A DNA stretch of 64,000 nucleotides, taken from the NCBI GenBank assembly GCA_963844315.1, contig CAWJOC010000032.1:102904-166903 (forward strand), read 5' to 3'. Origin of the DNA: CAWAVN01 sp963844315. GTDB lineage: Bacteria > Planctomycetota > Planctomycetia > Planctomycetales > Planctomycetaceae. Made by a program: the position numbers and the translations under genes. How positions within the stretch are numbered: position 1 is the first letter of the stretch; each line of letters starts with the position of its first letter. Below are positions 46,711 to 57,090 of the stretch, one piece after another. The notes under the pieces are model-generated. The model saw only the letters and a program-made list of their open reading frames with translations, made no database searches and was not told the origin of the DNA.

Positions 46711-47496
46711 AGGAGATCCTTAGGGAGCAAAACAAGTATAAATGAAAATGACAAGCCGTTGCGAACGTGGAGAAATTGCCGGGAGCGGCGAAAACTAAGA
46801 GGTCGAATGAAAGAGCATTCGGCGACGAAAGGAAACCGGTCTTTCCGTGGACGAGAGGGAAAGAATGAAGCAATGTTTGTGCCACGGTGATGTGCCCATT
46901 CCGTCTTCCCAAACCCTGCAAGAATCCATTGATATTCTACACAACAGCGCACAAAAATACATCACTAATTATAGAGAATTGAGTGATGGTGGACCCAACA
47001 TTTTGTGGGTCAAGGCGTGGAATTTATCATAAATCTTTCCAAAACTGCAATCCCCTACCCACAAAATGTTGAGAAAAAGCCACATTTTTTTCACACAAAT
47101 AGTGTTTTCATCGAGGGTTAATGATTTTTTCGCATTTGGATTTTTTTGTAAGAATGAGATTGGCGGCGGAAAGTGACGAAGCGGATCGGCATGCGATACT
47201 TTATCGTCCCCTGCGGAAGTTGAATTAAAAACGCATCCAGGCGAATTTCTCCACCAACCGAAGAACTCTCCCGGAAATGGCCGAAACAATCAGAAAAATC
47301 TATTTAACCGGCCCGGAAGATCCGATTACTAACCCATAACGTAAGAACTCCTCGTTCTCGAGAATGACGGCTTAACGAGCCGAAACGGATTTCGGCGGTC
47401 AAATCGACCAAAAAAGGGTGTTCACGAGCGGGGTTTGGTCGGCAATGTCACCGGCCATCTTGGGCTTCCTGGGGATGGAGACAAAAGGAGATCTCG
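46711..47496. other. AT-rich intergenic region, nrdJ / BON gene
   Basis: The longest gap in the window (786 bases), between diverging nrdJ and the BON gene, so it should hold both promoters. Bases 46940-47160 are much more AT-rich than the rest, with long A and T runs. It contains a 15-bp inverted repeat (46996-47071) and ACACAAATAGTGT at about 47093-47105. No gene or known riboswitch was recognised; I looked for a B12 riboswitch and did not see the conserved boxes. Confidence 0.5.
46996..47071. promoter_or_regulatory. Separated 15-bp inverted repeat, possible operator pair upstream of nrdJ
   Basis: CAACATTTTGTGGGT at 46996-47010 is the exact complement of ACCCACAAAATGTTG at 47057-47071, centres 61 bases apart. 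It lies upstream of nrdJ and of the BON gene. It may be a pair of regulator sites or a long hairpin. It does not match the NrdR box consensus as I know it. Confidence 0.4.
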
Positions 47497-48587
47497 ATGC
47501 GCAAGTATCGAAACTGGATTCTCAGCATGGGAATCATCGCAGCTCCCGGGCTGGCGGTCGCCGAAACTTCACCGTTCGGAAATGAGCCGACTTCGGCTCA
47601 CGGACCCGCTGCCGGGCAGGCAAACAATCAAGACACCGGCAGAAAACATCGCCCGCGCCCTGCGGTCGGCCAAACTGCCGGGGTCGAACATCGACATTAC
47701 GGTCTCAGGCGGAGTGGCCACGTTAAGCGGCCAGATCGCCGATGCCCGCTCCAAGGACATGGCGACCCAATTGGTCTCCAGCGTCCCCGGAGTGGTCCAG
47801 GTCAACAATCAACTGCAACTCGCCGCCGGCCAAAAGTCCGGTGCAGCAAGCCGCCTTCGAAAACCCGTTCGATCAGACCGATTCGCACATCCAGCAAGTC
47901 TCCCAGACGCAGCCGGCTCCGGTATCGCCGGTGAATAATCAAGCGATGGCCGAACGCATTGGATCGGCTCTGAAGAGCGCGAATCTGGCCGGTTATCAAA
48001 TCAAAATCCGCTACATTCAAGGCACGGCGACCTTGGCGGGCAGCGTCGCCACTCCGCAGCAACGGATCATGGCGGACCAGGTCGTCCGCAGCGTTCCGGG
48101 CGTGAAAGCGGTGGACAACCAACTGCAAGTCCATGCGGCGGCTCATCCTGGAATGCTGCAACAAGTCGCCTACCAAGATCCCGCCACTGGAGAGCCGATG
48201 GCGCAACCGCCGATGGCTCCGATGGGGCCCGTGGGTCCGGTTCCTGGACCGGGCATGGCTCCTCCGGGTTATCCCGGCGCGATGGGATCGCCCTATCCGG
48301 TTTACAGCAATGCCGTGCCCGGAACCAATCCCACGATCTACAACCAACCCTATCTGCCCGGCTACGCCTGGCCCGCCCAAGCCCAGTATCCGAACTCGGC
48401 GGCAATCCAGTATCCCAAGCAATACGCCGCCAGTGCCTGGCCATACATTGGCCCCTTCTATCCCTATCCGCAAGTGCCGCTCGGCTGGCGGAAAGTCCAG
48501 TTGGAATGGGATGATGGCCACTGGATGCTCGACTTCGATTCCAAAACCGACCGCTGGTTCTGGTTTATGAATCCCAAAAACTGGTAA
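47497..48587 (+). CDS. Secreted protein with two BON domains and a Pro/Tyr-rich C-terminus (two frameshifts)
   Basis: About 363 residues after repair. Signal peptide: MRKYRNWILSMGIIAAPGLA. The first BON domain (NIARALRSAKLPGSNIDITV, SGGVATLSGQIADARSKDMA, SVPGVVQVNNQLQL) is in a different frame from the signal; the second (ALKSANLAGYQIKIRYIQGT, VRSVPGVKAVDNQLQV) and the tail are in a third. Shifts are near 47630 and 47830. The tail is rich in Pro, Gly, Met and Tyr and ends PLGWRKVQLEWDDGHWMLDF. BON domains are thought to bind phospholipid, so an envelope role is likely. Confidence 0.8.
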
Positions 48588-48613
48588 TCGCTCCATTGCG
48601 GGCCTGATTCACG

Positions 48614-48644
48614 AAGGCGTTTCTCTCCGGAGAGACGCCTTTTT
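48614..48644 (+). terminator. Rho-independent terminator after the BON gene
   Basis: AAGGCGTTTCTC / GAGAGACGCCTT form a 12-bp stem (one G-T pair) with a TCCG tetraloop at 48614-48641, followed by TTT, 27 bases after the BON stop. Confidence 0.85.
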
Positions 48645-49115
48645 GCATTGCATTTTTCAGGCGAGCGTGGGGCGTCAGAATTTCTGGCAGCCCATGAGCG
48701 GCAAAGCGCGTGAGCTGCCGGTTTTGCGAATTCCAGGACACCTGCAGGCTATCGCCTTGCGGCTCACAAACGGCTCAAACCTTGCTGCCAGAAGAAGCGG
48801 CCACATACCGCCCCCTGCTCGCCAAAAACTTCGCGCGCCAATCAAGTCGCCAACCTTGCGGATTACAGGGAATCAATCGATTTCAAGGCCAAAATCCCAA
48901 GATTTTCACAAGTCATTCGGCTGGAAACTCGATACATACCATACAGTTTCGCGCGTTGGAGTGTGATGAAAACCCCACACGCGAAAAGGACGAAACCAAA
49001 GTCGGTTTGCCAAGCGGCACCCAAAACGATTCCGGTTATCAATACTCACTGCTGCCCGACTTCCTGGCGGAGCCATGAACACCCACGGGGCAGGTCGAAT
49101 CTCACGGAGGAAGCA
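48645..49115. other. Intergenic stretch before the lipoprotein gene
   Basis: About 470 bases without a supported gene. A 122-codon open frame at 48710-49078 has a Cys-rich N-terminus but no family resemblance and overlaps other open frames. The last 30 bases carry the GGAGG ribosome site for the 49116 gene. Nothing else was recognised. Confidence 0.45.
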
Positions 49116-49706
49116 ATGATGAAGTTCGGACCAAAGGCCCGACGGTGTGTTTTGATAGTCGGGATCTGCCTGGTGATGTTCTCCAATGGCGGCTGCACGC
49201 TGGTGCATGGCTTCGCGCGGGTGATTTACAGCTTCGGCCTGTTCTGGGAAGTCCTTCCCTTCGTCCCGGTCAGCCCGTACTTCAGCGGCGAAGTCGAAGA
49301 TGCCTACTGGGAAGAAGAGCGCTACGGCCGCGTCCCGGTGCTCGATCCGATTGAAGGCGAAAACGCCCCGCTGTTCTGCTTTGATCCGCCTTCCCCAGAT
49401 GAAGTCATCCGCGCATTGCCCGATAGCGAAACCGGCAAGGGCGGTTATGCGTTCCTGGCCGAAACCTCCATCAACAACGTGCGGATGGTTGTCGAACCCA
49501 TTGTGGACCGCATCGGCGAATGCCGGTTCTATCCGCTGGCCGGCCCGGCCCGCATGAAATACTGCCACTACAAGTGCACCGTGTACTATGACAAGACCAT
49601 CCGGTCGGACTACCCGGTCCCCTTCACCCACACCGATCAAACCGAAGAAGTGGTCTACATCGACCACGACCACTTGATCCGCTGTGCCGGTCCCGTGGTG
49701 GAATAA
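49116..49706 (+). CDS. Lipoprotein of unknown function, 196 aa
   Basis: The ATG at 49116 is preceded by GGAGG at 49107. The leader MMKFGPKARRCVLIVGICLV continues to the lipobox-like FSNGGC, so the mature protein should be lipid-anchored. The mature part is acidic and aromatic with several Cys: FGLFWEVLPFVPVSPYFSGE, VEDAYWEEERYGRVPVLDPI, CRFYPLAGPARMKYCHYKCT, YIDHDHLIRC. I take it for a planctomycete family of unknown function; no enzyme motif is visible. A strong terminator follows. Confidence 0.75.
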   Translation: MMKFGPKARRCVLIVGICLVMFSNGGCTLVHGFARVIYSFGLFWEVLPFVPVSPYFSGEVEDAYWEEERYGRVPVLDPIEGENAPLFCFDPPSPDEVIRALPDSETGKGGYAFLAETSINNVRMVVEPIVDRIGECRFYPLAGPARMKYCHYKCTVYYDKTIRSDYPVPFTHTDQTEEVVYIDHDHLIRCAGPVVE

Positions 49707-49735
49707 CCCGCTCGTCCGCACGCAGAACACAATCC

Positions 49736-49780
49736 AACCGGCGGTCTCTTGGCGAACAATGCCTGGGACCGCCGGTTTTT
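49736..49780 (+). terminator. Rho-independent terminator
   Basis: AACCGGCGGTC / GACCGCCGGTT (49736-49746 and 49767-49777), an 11-bp perfect stem with a loop of about 20 bases, then TTT. It follows the 49116 lipoprotein gene by 29 bases. Confidence 0.88.
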
Positions 49781-49809
49781 CGCATGCGCTGGCCAAAAGG
49801 GCTTTCAAT

Positions 49810-49880
49810 GAGCCGCGCACGAAGTAAGCGGTTGGTTTCGATCAGAGACCACTCTTAACCGCTTACTTCGTGCGCGGCTC
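49810..49880. repeat. Palindromic repeat family B, copy 4
   Basis: A perfect 24-bp inverted repeat (arms 49810-49833 and 49857-49880, GAGCCGCGCACGAAGTAAGC core) with a 23-base loop. It lies after the terminator and before the TPR gene, so it is not needed as a terminator here. Confidence 0.85.
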
Positions 49881-50055
49881 TCATTCGCTAAGGCATTCCA
49901 GGAGCAATGGCACTTGCCGATTGGCTTCTCGGAATCGTAGGATGAAAGGGTTAATGGGCCAATAAACCATCCGCCGGGTGAGAGAATCGATTTCGGCACC
50001 CTAATTCGGCGGAAGTATTCTCGGGAAAGAGCCGGCCAGTTCAAGGCAGGAATTG

Positions 50056-53000
50056 ATGGAGAATGTGATGCGAGCGAAATCCGCACAATCCGTTCCGCGA
50101 AGTCTTAAGCTACTGGCTCTGATCGGGCTGTGTCTCTCTCCGGTGACCCCATTGGCCGCCCAAGATCCTTTGGAGGATTACAATTTCGCCGTTGGAGCGT
50201 ATCGTCAGGAACGCTGGCGACAGGCGGAAGAAGCCTTTCAGAAATTCGTCGAGAATAATCCCAACCACGCCAAAGTCCCCACCGCCCGGCTTTATCGCGG
50301 CTTGGCTCTCACGAACCTTCGGGATTACAAAACCGCTCGTCCGGTGTGGCGGGATTACGTCCGCGACTATCCGCAGAACAATAACCTGCCCGTGGCGATG
50401 TACCGCGTGGCGGAATGCAGTTATCTGATGAACGACCTGGAAGCCGCCGAGAAGGAATTTCAAGCCTTTCTCGATAAGCATTCAGAGAACGACCTTTCCG
50501 AATGGGCCTTGCCATTTCTGGCGGAAACGCAGCTCTATTTGAAAAAGCCCGCGGACTGCGCTCAAGAACTACAAAGCCGCCTTGGACCGCTATCCGGAAG
50601 GCCGGTTGATTCTGGATGTGAAATTCGGCATGGCCCGTGCCCATGAGCAACTCAAGCAGCCCGAACCCGCCTTGGAAATCTATAAAAAACTCGCCGCCGA
50701 GGAAAGCAACCCCCAGGCGGACCAGGCGCTGCTCAATATGGCGACGATTTATTTCGAGACTCAGAAATTCCCCGAATCCGCCGATGCCTACTCCGCAATC
50801 GAGGCACGCTTTCCCAACAGCAAGCTGGTTCCCTCGGCCCGGCTGAACGCGGGTTACGCATGGTATCAGGTGGGCGATTTCCGCAAGGCGATCTCGCAAT
50901 TCGACAAGGCATCCCAGGAGAAAAGCCAAAAGATTCTCGCCACCTATTGGAAAGGCGTGTCCCACAAGTCGCTGGGAGAATACCAGCAGGCGGCGGACAT
51001 CCTGAAGTCGGCCCAGGAATCGGGCGAGGCCGGTTCGCTGGAAGACAACATCCTCTATCAGTGGGGCGATTGTGCGCTCCGCTCCAAGGATTACCCGACG
51101 GCCAAGGACCGGTTTTTGAAAGTCGTCTCGGATTGGCCCAAGAGCGAATTCGTGGAAGACAGCCTGCAACTGGCGGGGGAAGCGGCGTTATACCATGCCC
51201 GGCAAGCGACCGAAGAGGAAGACCGCTTGAAGCGATTGGCCGAAGCCGAGCGGATCATTGATTCCTTTCCCGTCAAGTTCCCCGACAGCCCGCTGCTATT
51301 GCACCATGAGATGCTGAAAGGCCGGCTGCGTTACGTTCAGGGCGGCGTGGACCGCTTTACGGAATCCGCCCAATTGCTGCGGAAGGTCGTCGAGAAAAGC
51401 CGGGTTCCCGAAACGCAACTGTTAGCCAGGTTTCATCTGGGCCGCACGCTGCAAAAGCTGGACAAGCACGCCGAGGTCGTCGAAGTGATGGCCCCCGTGC
51501 TCGATGAAGTCAAAAAGACCGGAGCGGGATCGGAATTTCTGGGCGGCTTGGTCGTAGCGAGCCTCAGCCACGTCGCCATCAACCAAGAGCAACAGGCCGT
51601 CGACCGCTTGACGGCTTACTTGAACCTGGCTCCCAATGGGGAAGAAGCGGATTTGGCCCTGGCGACGAGAGCGCTGGCCCAGGCCCGCTTAAAACACCAG
51701 ACCGAAACGACCGAGGATTTGATCCGGCTCAAGGAAAAATTTCCCGAGAGCCCTTTGGTTCCGGAACGCACCTACCAGATTGCCGAGTTGGCTTACGAGC
51801 AAGAGAACTGGGCCTGGGCCGAGGAACTCTTTGAAATGGTCGTCAAGTTGGGAACGAAGACCCCGCAGTATCCGCACGCCTTGTCGGGATTGGCGTGGTC
51901 GGAATACCAAGGCCGGAAGTATCTCGAAGCCGCCACGGACTTCGGCAGGCTGGCCGAAGAGGTGGCCAGCATCCCCAAGGAAAAAGCCCATGCGGACTAC
52001 ATGCAAGGCCGGGCGCTTGAAGATGGGGGCGACCTGAAAGCCGCCGCGAAAGTCTATCAAACGACGTTTGAGACCTTCGCCCCCAAGGAACCCGCCGCAG
52101 CCGGGGATGAGGAAACGCAGCCCGCCCGGTTTGCGTTTCTCGCCGGAATCCAGGCCGCCCGCACCAAAGCCATGCTCAAAGAGCCGGAAGTCGCGGACGT
52201 GGCGTATGAGGTTGTGCTCGCCAAGTTTCCCAAGGTGAAAGACCTGGATAAGCTGCTCGATGAATGGGCGCTGATGAATCTCAAAGCCGAACGCTTCGAG
52301 CGTTCGGACGAAGTGTTCCAGATGCTGATTGAGACGGTCCCAGAAAGCCCGCTCGTGGATAACGCCCGCTTGAGTCTCGCCGAAAGCGATTTCGTCGGCG
52401 GCAAACTGCTCGATTCCAAAAAAGCCTTCCAGGAACTGGCCGAGAACCCGAATTCCGATGCGGAAGTCAAGGAGCGGGCGCACTTTCAACTGATCGAAAT
52501 CCTCACCGAGCAACGGGCCTGGGATCAGATCGAAACGCAAACGGCGGAGTTTCTGAAGGCATTCGAAAAGAGCCAGTACAAGGATACGGTCTCATTCCGC
52601 CGCGCGGAGGCTTTGACATCGCTTGAGAAATTTGCCGAAGCGGAGCCGATCCTAAAACAATTGACCGAGGCCCAAGCCGGGTCGGAAACGACGAAAGCCC
52701 GCTGGTTTCCGCGCGCGTGGGTCTTGCTCGCCGAATCTCAGGTTCGTCAGCAAAAGTATCCCGAGGTGGAAGCCACCGTCACCGCGTTTCGGGCGGCTTA
52801 TCCCAAAAGCGACAAGCTCCACGAAGCGGACGAAGTCCTGGGTAGATGTTACAAGAATCAGGCCAAATGGGAACCGGCCCGCACCGCCTTCGAAACGCGC
52901 GCTGTCCCAACCTTCCGCCAAGGGAACCGAAACCGCGGCGAAAAGCCAATTGATGATCGCCGAAACCTATTGGGGTCAACAGGACTATAAGAAAGCTCAG

Positions 53001-53225
53001 GAGAATTATCTCAAGGTGTATTACAACCACACAGGTTTCCCGGATTGGCAAGCCCCCGCGCTGTATCAAGCGGGACTGTGCGATGAGCAGCTTGGCGAAA
53101 AGGAACAAGCGGCGAAAACCTACGCCGAGGTGATCGCGAAATTCCCGAACTCCAAATACAAAGACTTGGCTCAGGAACGTTGGGCCGCGATCAAGAACGG
53201 ATCTGCCAAAACGTCCGGATCATGA
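50056..53225 (+). CDS. Large secreted tetratricopeptide-repeat protein (two frameshifts)
   Basis: About 1055 residues after repair. The signal peptide ends in ALIGLCLSPVTPLAAQ, so it is exported. The rest is a long run of TPR-like helix pairs, e.g. NFAVGAYRQERWRQAEEAFQ, FVENNPNHAKVPTARLYRGL, EIYKKLAAEESNPQADQALL and QENYLKVYYNHTGFPDWQAP. Indels near 50562 (after LYLKKPAD) and near 52900 (after WEPARTAF) put the three parts in different frames. Such proteins usually scaffold envelope complexes; the partner is unknown. The ATG at 50056 was preferred; ATG 50068 is possible. Confidence 0.85.
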
Positions 53226-53249
53226 GTTCCGATGCCGATTGTCTTTCCT

Positions 53250-54072
53250 TTACGGAAATGGCCCCGCGGTTTGGCGGACGCGGTCGCCGTGGCGTTTGAG
53301 TTCCTCCCTTTGGTCCGCAGGCATCGCGTTCCAGTCCTCCAGAAGGGCGAGGTTTTCCAATAACTCCTCGCGATTGTGCGGAGCCATCAAAGCCACGCTG
53401 ACCGAGGGATGGGACAAGACGAACCGATACCATTCTCGCGCGGGGGAACTTCAAAAGCTGGGGGATCATGGATCGTGGGCTTTAAGAGCGCTCCCCACCT
53501 GAGGCAGGTAAAGCCGACCACCGGAATTCCGTGTGCCTCCGTGATAGGAAAAACCTCGGTCTCCGCGCCCGGTGGGCGGCGTTGTAGCGGATCATCAGGA
53601 GATCCAACCGTCCGGATTCGGACCCACTTTGCGGCCAGAGGCCGTTGATGCGTGGTTAGACCAATCGGCGGATTCGGCCCTCCTGCCTGGCTTCCTCCAA
53701 GGCCAGGAGTGATCCATTATCGGCGATGATCTCGGCCCATTCCAGTTCGCTTTCCACGTAGTACAACGTCACGATGTCCAGCCAGTCGGTCTTGAGCTGT
53801 TTCAATGCTTCGTCCAACGCCCGGAGCATCGTCTCCCGCGACCAATCGTCCACGCTGACCTGCGAGGCAATCACCACCTTGGGCCGCTCCCGGCCCAGTT
53901 CACGCACCGCCCGGCACAGTCCATCTTCCGCCCCGCACCAATTCCAATAATTCACGCCCTTTTCCAAGGCATGAAGCACATCCTTTGGTTCAAGCCGGGA
54001 ATCGCCCCGGGTGGCCAATCCCAACCGCAAGACCAGCGGCAGTCCGCATCCCAAGTCCACACGGCGTTTCAT
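53250..54072 (-). pseudogene. Aldo/keto reductase (at least four frameshifts)
   Basis: The reading jumps frame near 53650, 53610, 53580 and 53430, but each piece is well conserved. The order is: MKRRVDLGCGLPLVLRLGLA; NYWNWCGAEDGLCRAVRELG with the YYVE segment VTLYYVESELEWAEI; then RIGLTTHQRPLAAKW; LLMIRYNAAH; GAETEVFPITEAHGIPVVGF, TCLRWGALLKP; WYRFVLSHPSVSVALMAPHN and finally RVRQTAGPFP stop. Repaired length is about 274 residues. It reduces carbonyls or sugars with NADPH if intact. The good conservation beside the lesions suggests sequence errors rather than old decay, but a real pseudogene is possible. Confidence 0.75.
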
Positions 54073-54146
54073 TCCAGAATCCTTGCGACCTCTGGCCTAT
54101 GGCTCAACGTCCGCTACGAAACAGAGCATGTCTCAATCCATAAGAA

Positions 54147-54174
54147 AAGGACGAGTTCCGAGAAACTCGTCCTT
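54147..54174 (-). terminator. Rho-independent terminator
   Basis: AAGGACGAGTT / AACTCGTCCTT, 11-bp stem with a 6-base loop; on the minus strand it is followed by TTCTTATGG. It lies 30 bases after the stop of the repeat-rich lipoprotein gene (54204). Confidence 0.82.
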
Positions 54175-54203
54175 GGGAATACCATGACTTTGAGAAAGCG
54201 TTT

Positions 54204-55448
54204 CTATTCCCGGCGTGACCTGGGATTGGGAGTCGTCGCTTCTCGGACGCGAAGTTCCCGAACGATGTATTCGCCTTGGACTTTCCGCACGTAAAACTGC
54301 AGAATTTTCTCATTCTTATTTCGGAAGGAAATCACCGTGTCGCGGTCGTCGGGTCGAGAATTCACAAACTGCACTTGGCCTATCACCTCCTTGGCTTCCG
54401 CGAGGGCTTTGGCGGGGTCATCCGCGCGGAGGCTTTGCAGCAATTGCTTGGCATCCCTGGCATCCTCGGAAATCAGCGATTTCAGCCCATCGGATTCTCC
54501 ATAAGCGATTTTCAGAATGAGGCTGACGGCGGCGTATTCCGCGGTGCCTTCCTTCACACCGCGGATGTCGGTGGGCTTTCGTGAGTTTGCGTTTTGTTGG
54601 CCGCCTTCGGCGGATTGTTGTGTCCCGGGAGTTTCCATCGTGGGATCTGCCGAGGTCGTTGGCATGCCCGTTCCCGGAATTTCGGACGCATTGGCCACGG
54701 GCATACCGCTGCCGTCGTCGTGTCCGGAACTCGCGGGCGTTTTCGCCGCATTGCCGCCGGGAGATACGGTGGAGGTGTTGACTTGGCCAGGCCCGGCGGC
54801 TCCCTGCGTTCCCGGAATGACACCGTTGCTGCCATGACCGCCGGGAGATACGGTGGACGTGTTGACTTGGCCAGGCCCGGCGGCTCCCTGTGTTCCCGGA
54901 ATGACACCATTACCGCCATGACCGCCGGGAGATACGGTGGACGTGTTGACTTGGCCAGGCCCGGCAGCTCCCTGCGTTCCCGGAATGACACCATTACCGC
55001 CATGACCGCCGGGAGATGTGGTGGACGTGTTGACCTGGCCATGCCCGGCGGCTCCCTGCGTTCCTGGAATGACACCGTTGCCACCATGCCCGCCGGGAGA
55101 TGCGGTGGAGGTGTTGACTTGGCCATGCCCGGCGGCTCCCTGCGTTCCTGGAGTGAAGATTTGGCTGTTTTGCGATGCGGAGGCATCCGCCACCGTGCCG
55201 TCGGGCATGGTTCCGTCGGGCATTGGCGGGATCGTGTTATCGACCGGCATGCCGCTGCCGTGACCCGAATCCCCGCCGTGTCCGCCAGCCGGCATGGGAG
55301 TGCCGGAGTTCCCCGTCATGTTCGCGGCATTGCTCTCATTCGAAGAGTTGCTCTCGGCGGAGGTGGGGGAATCGTCTTTTTTCTTCTTCGCGCACCCCGA
55401 CAAGGGAAGCATCAGCAATGCCAAACTGAACGCGATCAACAGTCTCAT
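54204..55448 (-). CDS. Lipoprotein with Gly/Pro-rich 28-residue tandem repeats
   Basis: 414 residues from the ATG at 55448. MRLLIAFSLALLMLPLSGC is a lipoprotein signal (LSGC/AKKKK). After an Asn/Ser and Gly/Met-rich stretch there are about five copies of a 28-residue unit (IPGTQGAAGPGQVNTSTVSP then GGHGGNGV). The last 130 residues or so are a helical/beta domain: KPTDIRGVKEGTAEYAAVSL, LQSLRADDPAKALAEAKEVI, EKILQFYVRKVQGEYIVREL. No known function; likely a surface protein with a flexible linker. A 90-base longer open frame upstream is not needed. Confidence 0.78.
   Translation of the reverse strand: MRLLIAFSLALLMLPLSGCAKKKKDDSPTSAESNSSNESNAANMTGNSGTPMPAGGHGGDSGHGSGMPVDNTIPPMPDGTMPDGTVADASASQNSQIFTPGTQGAAGHGQVNTSTASPGGHGGNGVIPGTQGAAGHGQVNTSTTSPGGHGGNGVIPGTQGAAGPGQVNTSTVSPGGHGGNGVIPGTQGAAGPGQVNTSTVSPGGHGSNGVIPGTQGAAGPGQVNTSTVSPGGNAAKTPASSGHDDGSGMPVANASEIPGTGMPTTSADPTMETPGTQQSAEGGQQNANSRKPTDIRGVKEGTAEYAAVSLILKIAYGESDGLKSLISEDARDAKQLLQSLRADDPAKALAEAKEVIGQVQFVNSRPDDRDTVISFRNKNEKILQFYVRKVQGEYIVRELRVREATTPNPRSRRE
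54757..55160 (-). repeat. 84-bp tandem repeats inside the lipoprotein gene
   Basis: About five direct repeats of 84 bp (28 codons), spaced exactly 84 bases apart where checked (54761 and 54845), highly alike at the DNA level. Differences are mostly single codons (His/Pro, Ala/Thr/Val, Gly/Ser). The identity suggests recent expansion or exchange. Confidence 0.88.
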
Positions 55449-55715
55449 GAGTTTATTCCTTCCCTCACAAAGGGAGTGCAATTCCCGCCGAGGCCGGACA
55501 GGATTGAAAGGAAGATCGTCACCAGCCAATCTCCCCAAGATTCTCGCCTATCATACGGCGAATGCGATGGGAAATTCAATCATTCAGCAAATGTCCAGAA
55601 TCTCCCCCGAATCCATTCGCCCGGATTGCACCCCTTGAAGGTGATCCGCTAACCTCCGTATTTCCCGCGTTTTCCCGCGAGCAACATCAACGATTTTTGC
55701 AAAAAGTGGTCGCTT

Positions 55716-56997
55716 ATGAGTCAGCCAGAAACACCCCCGGCGTCGCGCGGATCGTTATTCGCCGTCTTTTTGGCTGTTTTCATTGATCTTTTGGGGTTTG
55801 GGATGGTGATCCCCTTGGTCGGGATTTACGCCCGGCATTTGATAGGGGGCGAGCAAGAAGCGCTCTTGATCGGGCTGTTGATGGTCAGTTTTTCGGGAAT
55901 GCAATTTTTGTGCTCGCCCATTTGGGGACGCATCTCCGACCGAATTGGCCGCCGTCCGGTGCTGCTGGTGGGCTTGGCCGGTTCCACGGTGTTTTATGCC
56001 GTGTTCGGCTATGCGACGGCTTCGGGCAGCTTGCCGTGGATGTTCATCAGTCGGATTGGCGCCGGGATTTCCGGGGCGACCATTTCGACCGCCCAAGCCT
56101 ACATTGCCGATGTCACCACCCGCGAAAACCGGGCAAAAGGCATGGCATTAATCGGGGCGGCGTTCGGGCTAGGGTTCACTTTTGGTCCGCTCTTGGCCGC
56201 AGCCGCTTTGTTTTCGGGGGAAGACGCCCTAAGCTCTTGGCCGGGTTATGTCGCCTCGGCACTTTCCGGGTCGGCGTTTCTTTTCGCGTATTTCAAGTTG
56301 CCCGAATCCCTGAAGCAAGGCAGCGAAGCCACCCCGCACAAACTCTTCAATTTTCAGGCCTTGCAAACAGCGCTCCGCTTCCCGACGGTCGGGGCGCTGC
56401 TTTTGATCTCGTTTGTAGCCGTGCTCTCGTTTGCCAACTTCGAATCCGTGTTGCCCTTCCTGTTTGAAGCCCAACCCGAAGAGGGAGGCTTCGGCTACAG
56501 CTTGCGGGATGTGCTGCTCTTGTTCGCGTTGGTGGGATTCATTCATGCATTGGCGCAAGGGGGCGTCCGCAGCATGTCGGCGCGAATGCCGGAAGCGAAA
56601 TTGGCCATCGGCGGAGCCTTGACATCCCTGTTGGGATTTCTGGCCATGATCGCCGGAGTTCGCTGGCAATCCCTCCCCGTGATTCTCATCGGGCTGATGA
56701 TTATTGCCGGGGGCTTCGCGTTTATTCCCGCTCCGCTGCAATCCTTGATCTCCAGGCGCTGTGATCCCAAGCATCAAGGAGAAATATCTGGGCGTCGGTC
56801 AAAGTTTGGGGGCCTTGGCCCGAATTCTCGCCCACGGTTTGTGCTATGCCCTCTTTCAGATCGCGGCCACCATTCCGTTTTGGTTCGGACTGGGATTGAT
56901 GGGACTGGCGCTCCTGTTGATCGCAACGAATGCCCGACGCGGCCAGGATTTCGTTCCCGCCGCCACCGAACGAGAACCAGCGCCCGTCACGCATTAA
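55716..56997 (+). CDS. Major facilitator superfamily transporter, TetA-like (frameshifted)
   Basis: About 427 residues with 12 predicted transmembrane helices. N-terminal FAVFLAVFIDLLGFGMVIPL, motif A GRISDRIGRRPVLLVGLAG and SRIGAGISGATISTAQAYIA are typical of drug/H+ antiporters of the TetA/DHA1 type. Near 56785 one base is gained (HQGEI then LGVGQSLGALARIL), moving the last part, including LCYALFQIAATIPFWFGLGL, into another frame. Substrate is not predictable. The stop is 56997. Confidence 0.86.
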
Positions 56998-57026
56998 GCG
57001 AACCAGAACTTCCCCAGAGGAAAGAT

Positions 57027-57090
57027 GATTGATGATTTCTGATTTTTGAAGTGGTTTTGGTTTTACTTCGAACTTCAAAAATCATCAATC
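57027..57090. terminator. Bulged hairpin between converging genes
   Basis: GATTGATGATTT..TTGAAGT pairs with AACTTCAAAAATCATCAATC (57071-57090), with a small bulge and a T-rich loop. It follows the MFS gene (stop 56997) and overlaps the last codons of the converging Lnt-like gene (stop 57085-57087), so it can serve both. Confidence 0.6.

Noticed and set aside
45364..46890. 508-codon plus-strand open frame opposite nrdJ
   Set aside because: Shadow of nrdJ; the protein is Arg/Ala/Val-rich with no family resemblance.
46711..47496. Cobalamin riboswitch upstream of nrdJ
   Set aside because: The conserved B12-box and junction sequences were not found on either strand.
48710..49078. Possible 122-aa Cys-rich gene (MSCRFCEFQDTC...)
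   Set aside because: No ribosome site, overlaps other open frames, no family resemblance, and composition like non-coding sequence; the real gene begins at 49116.
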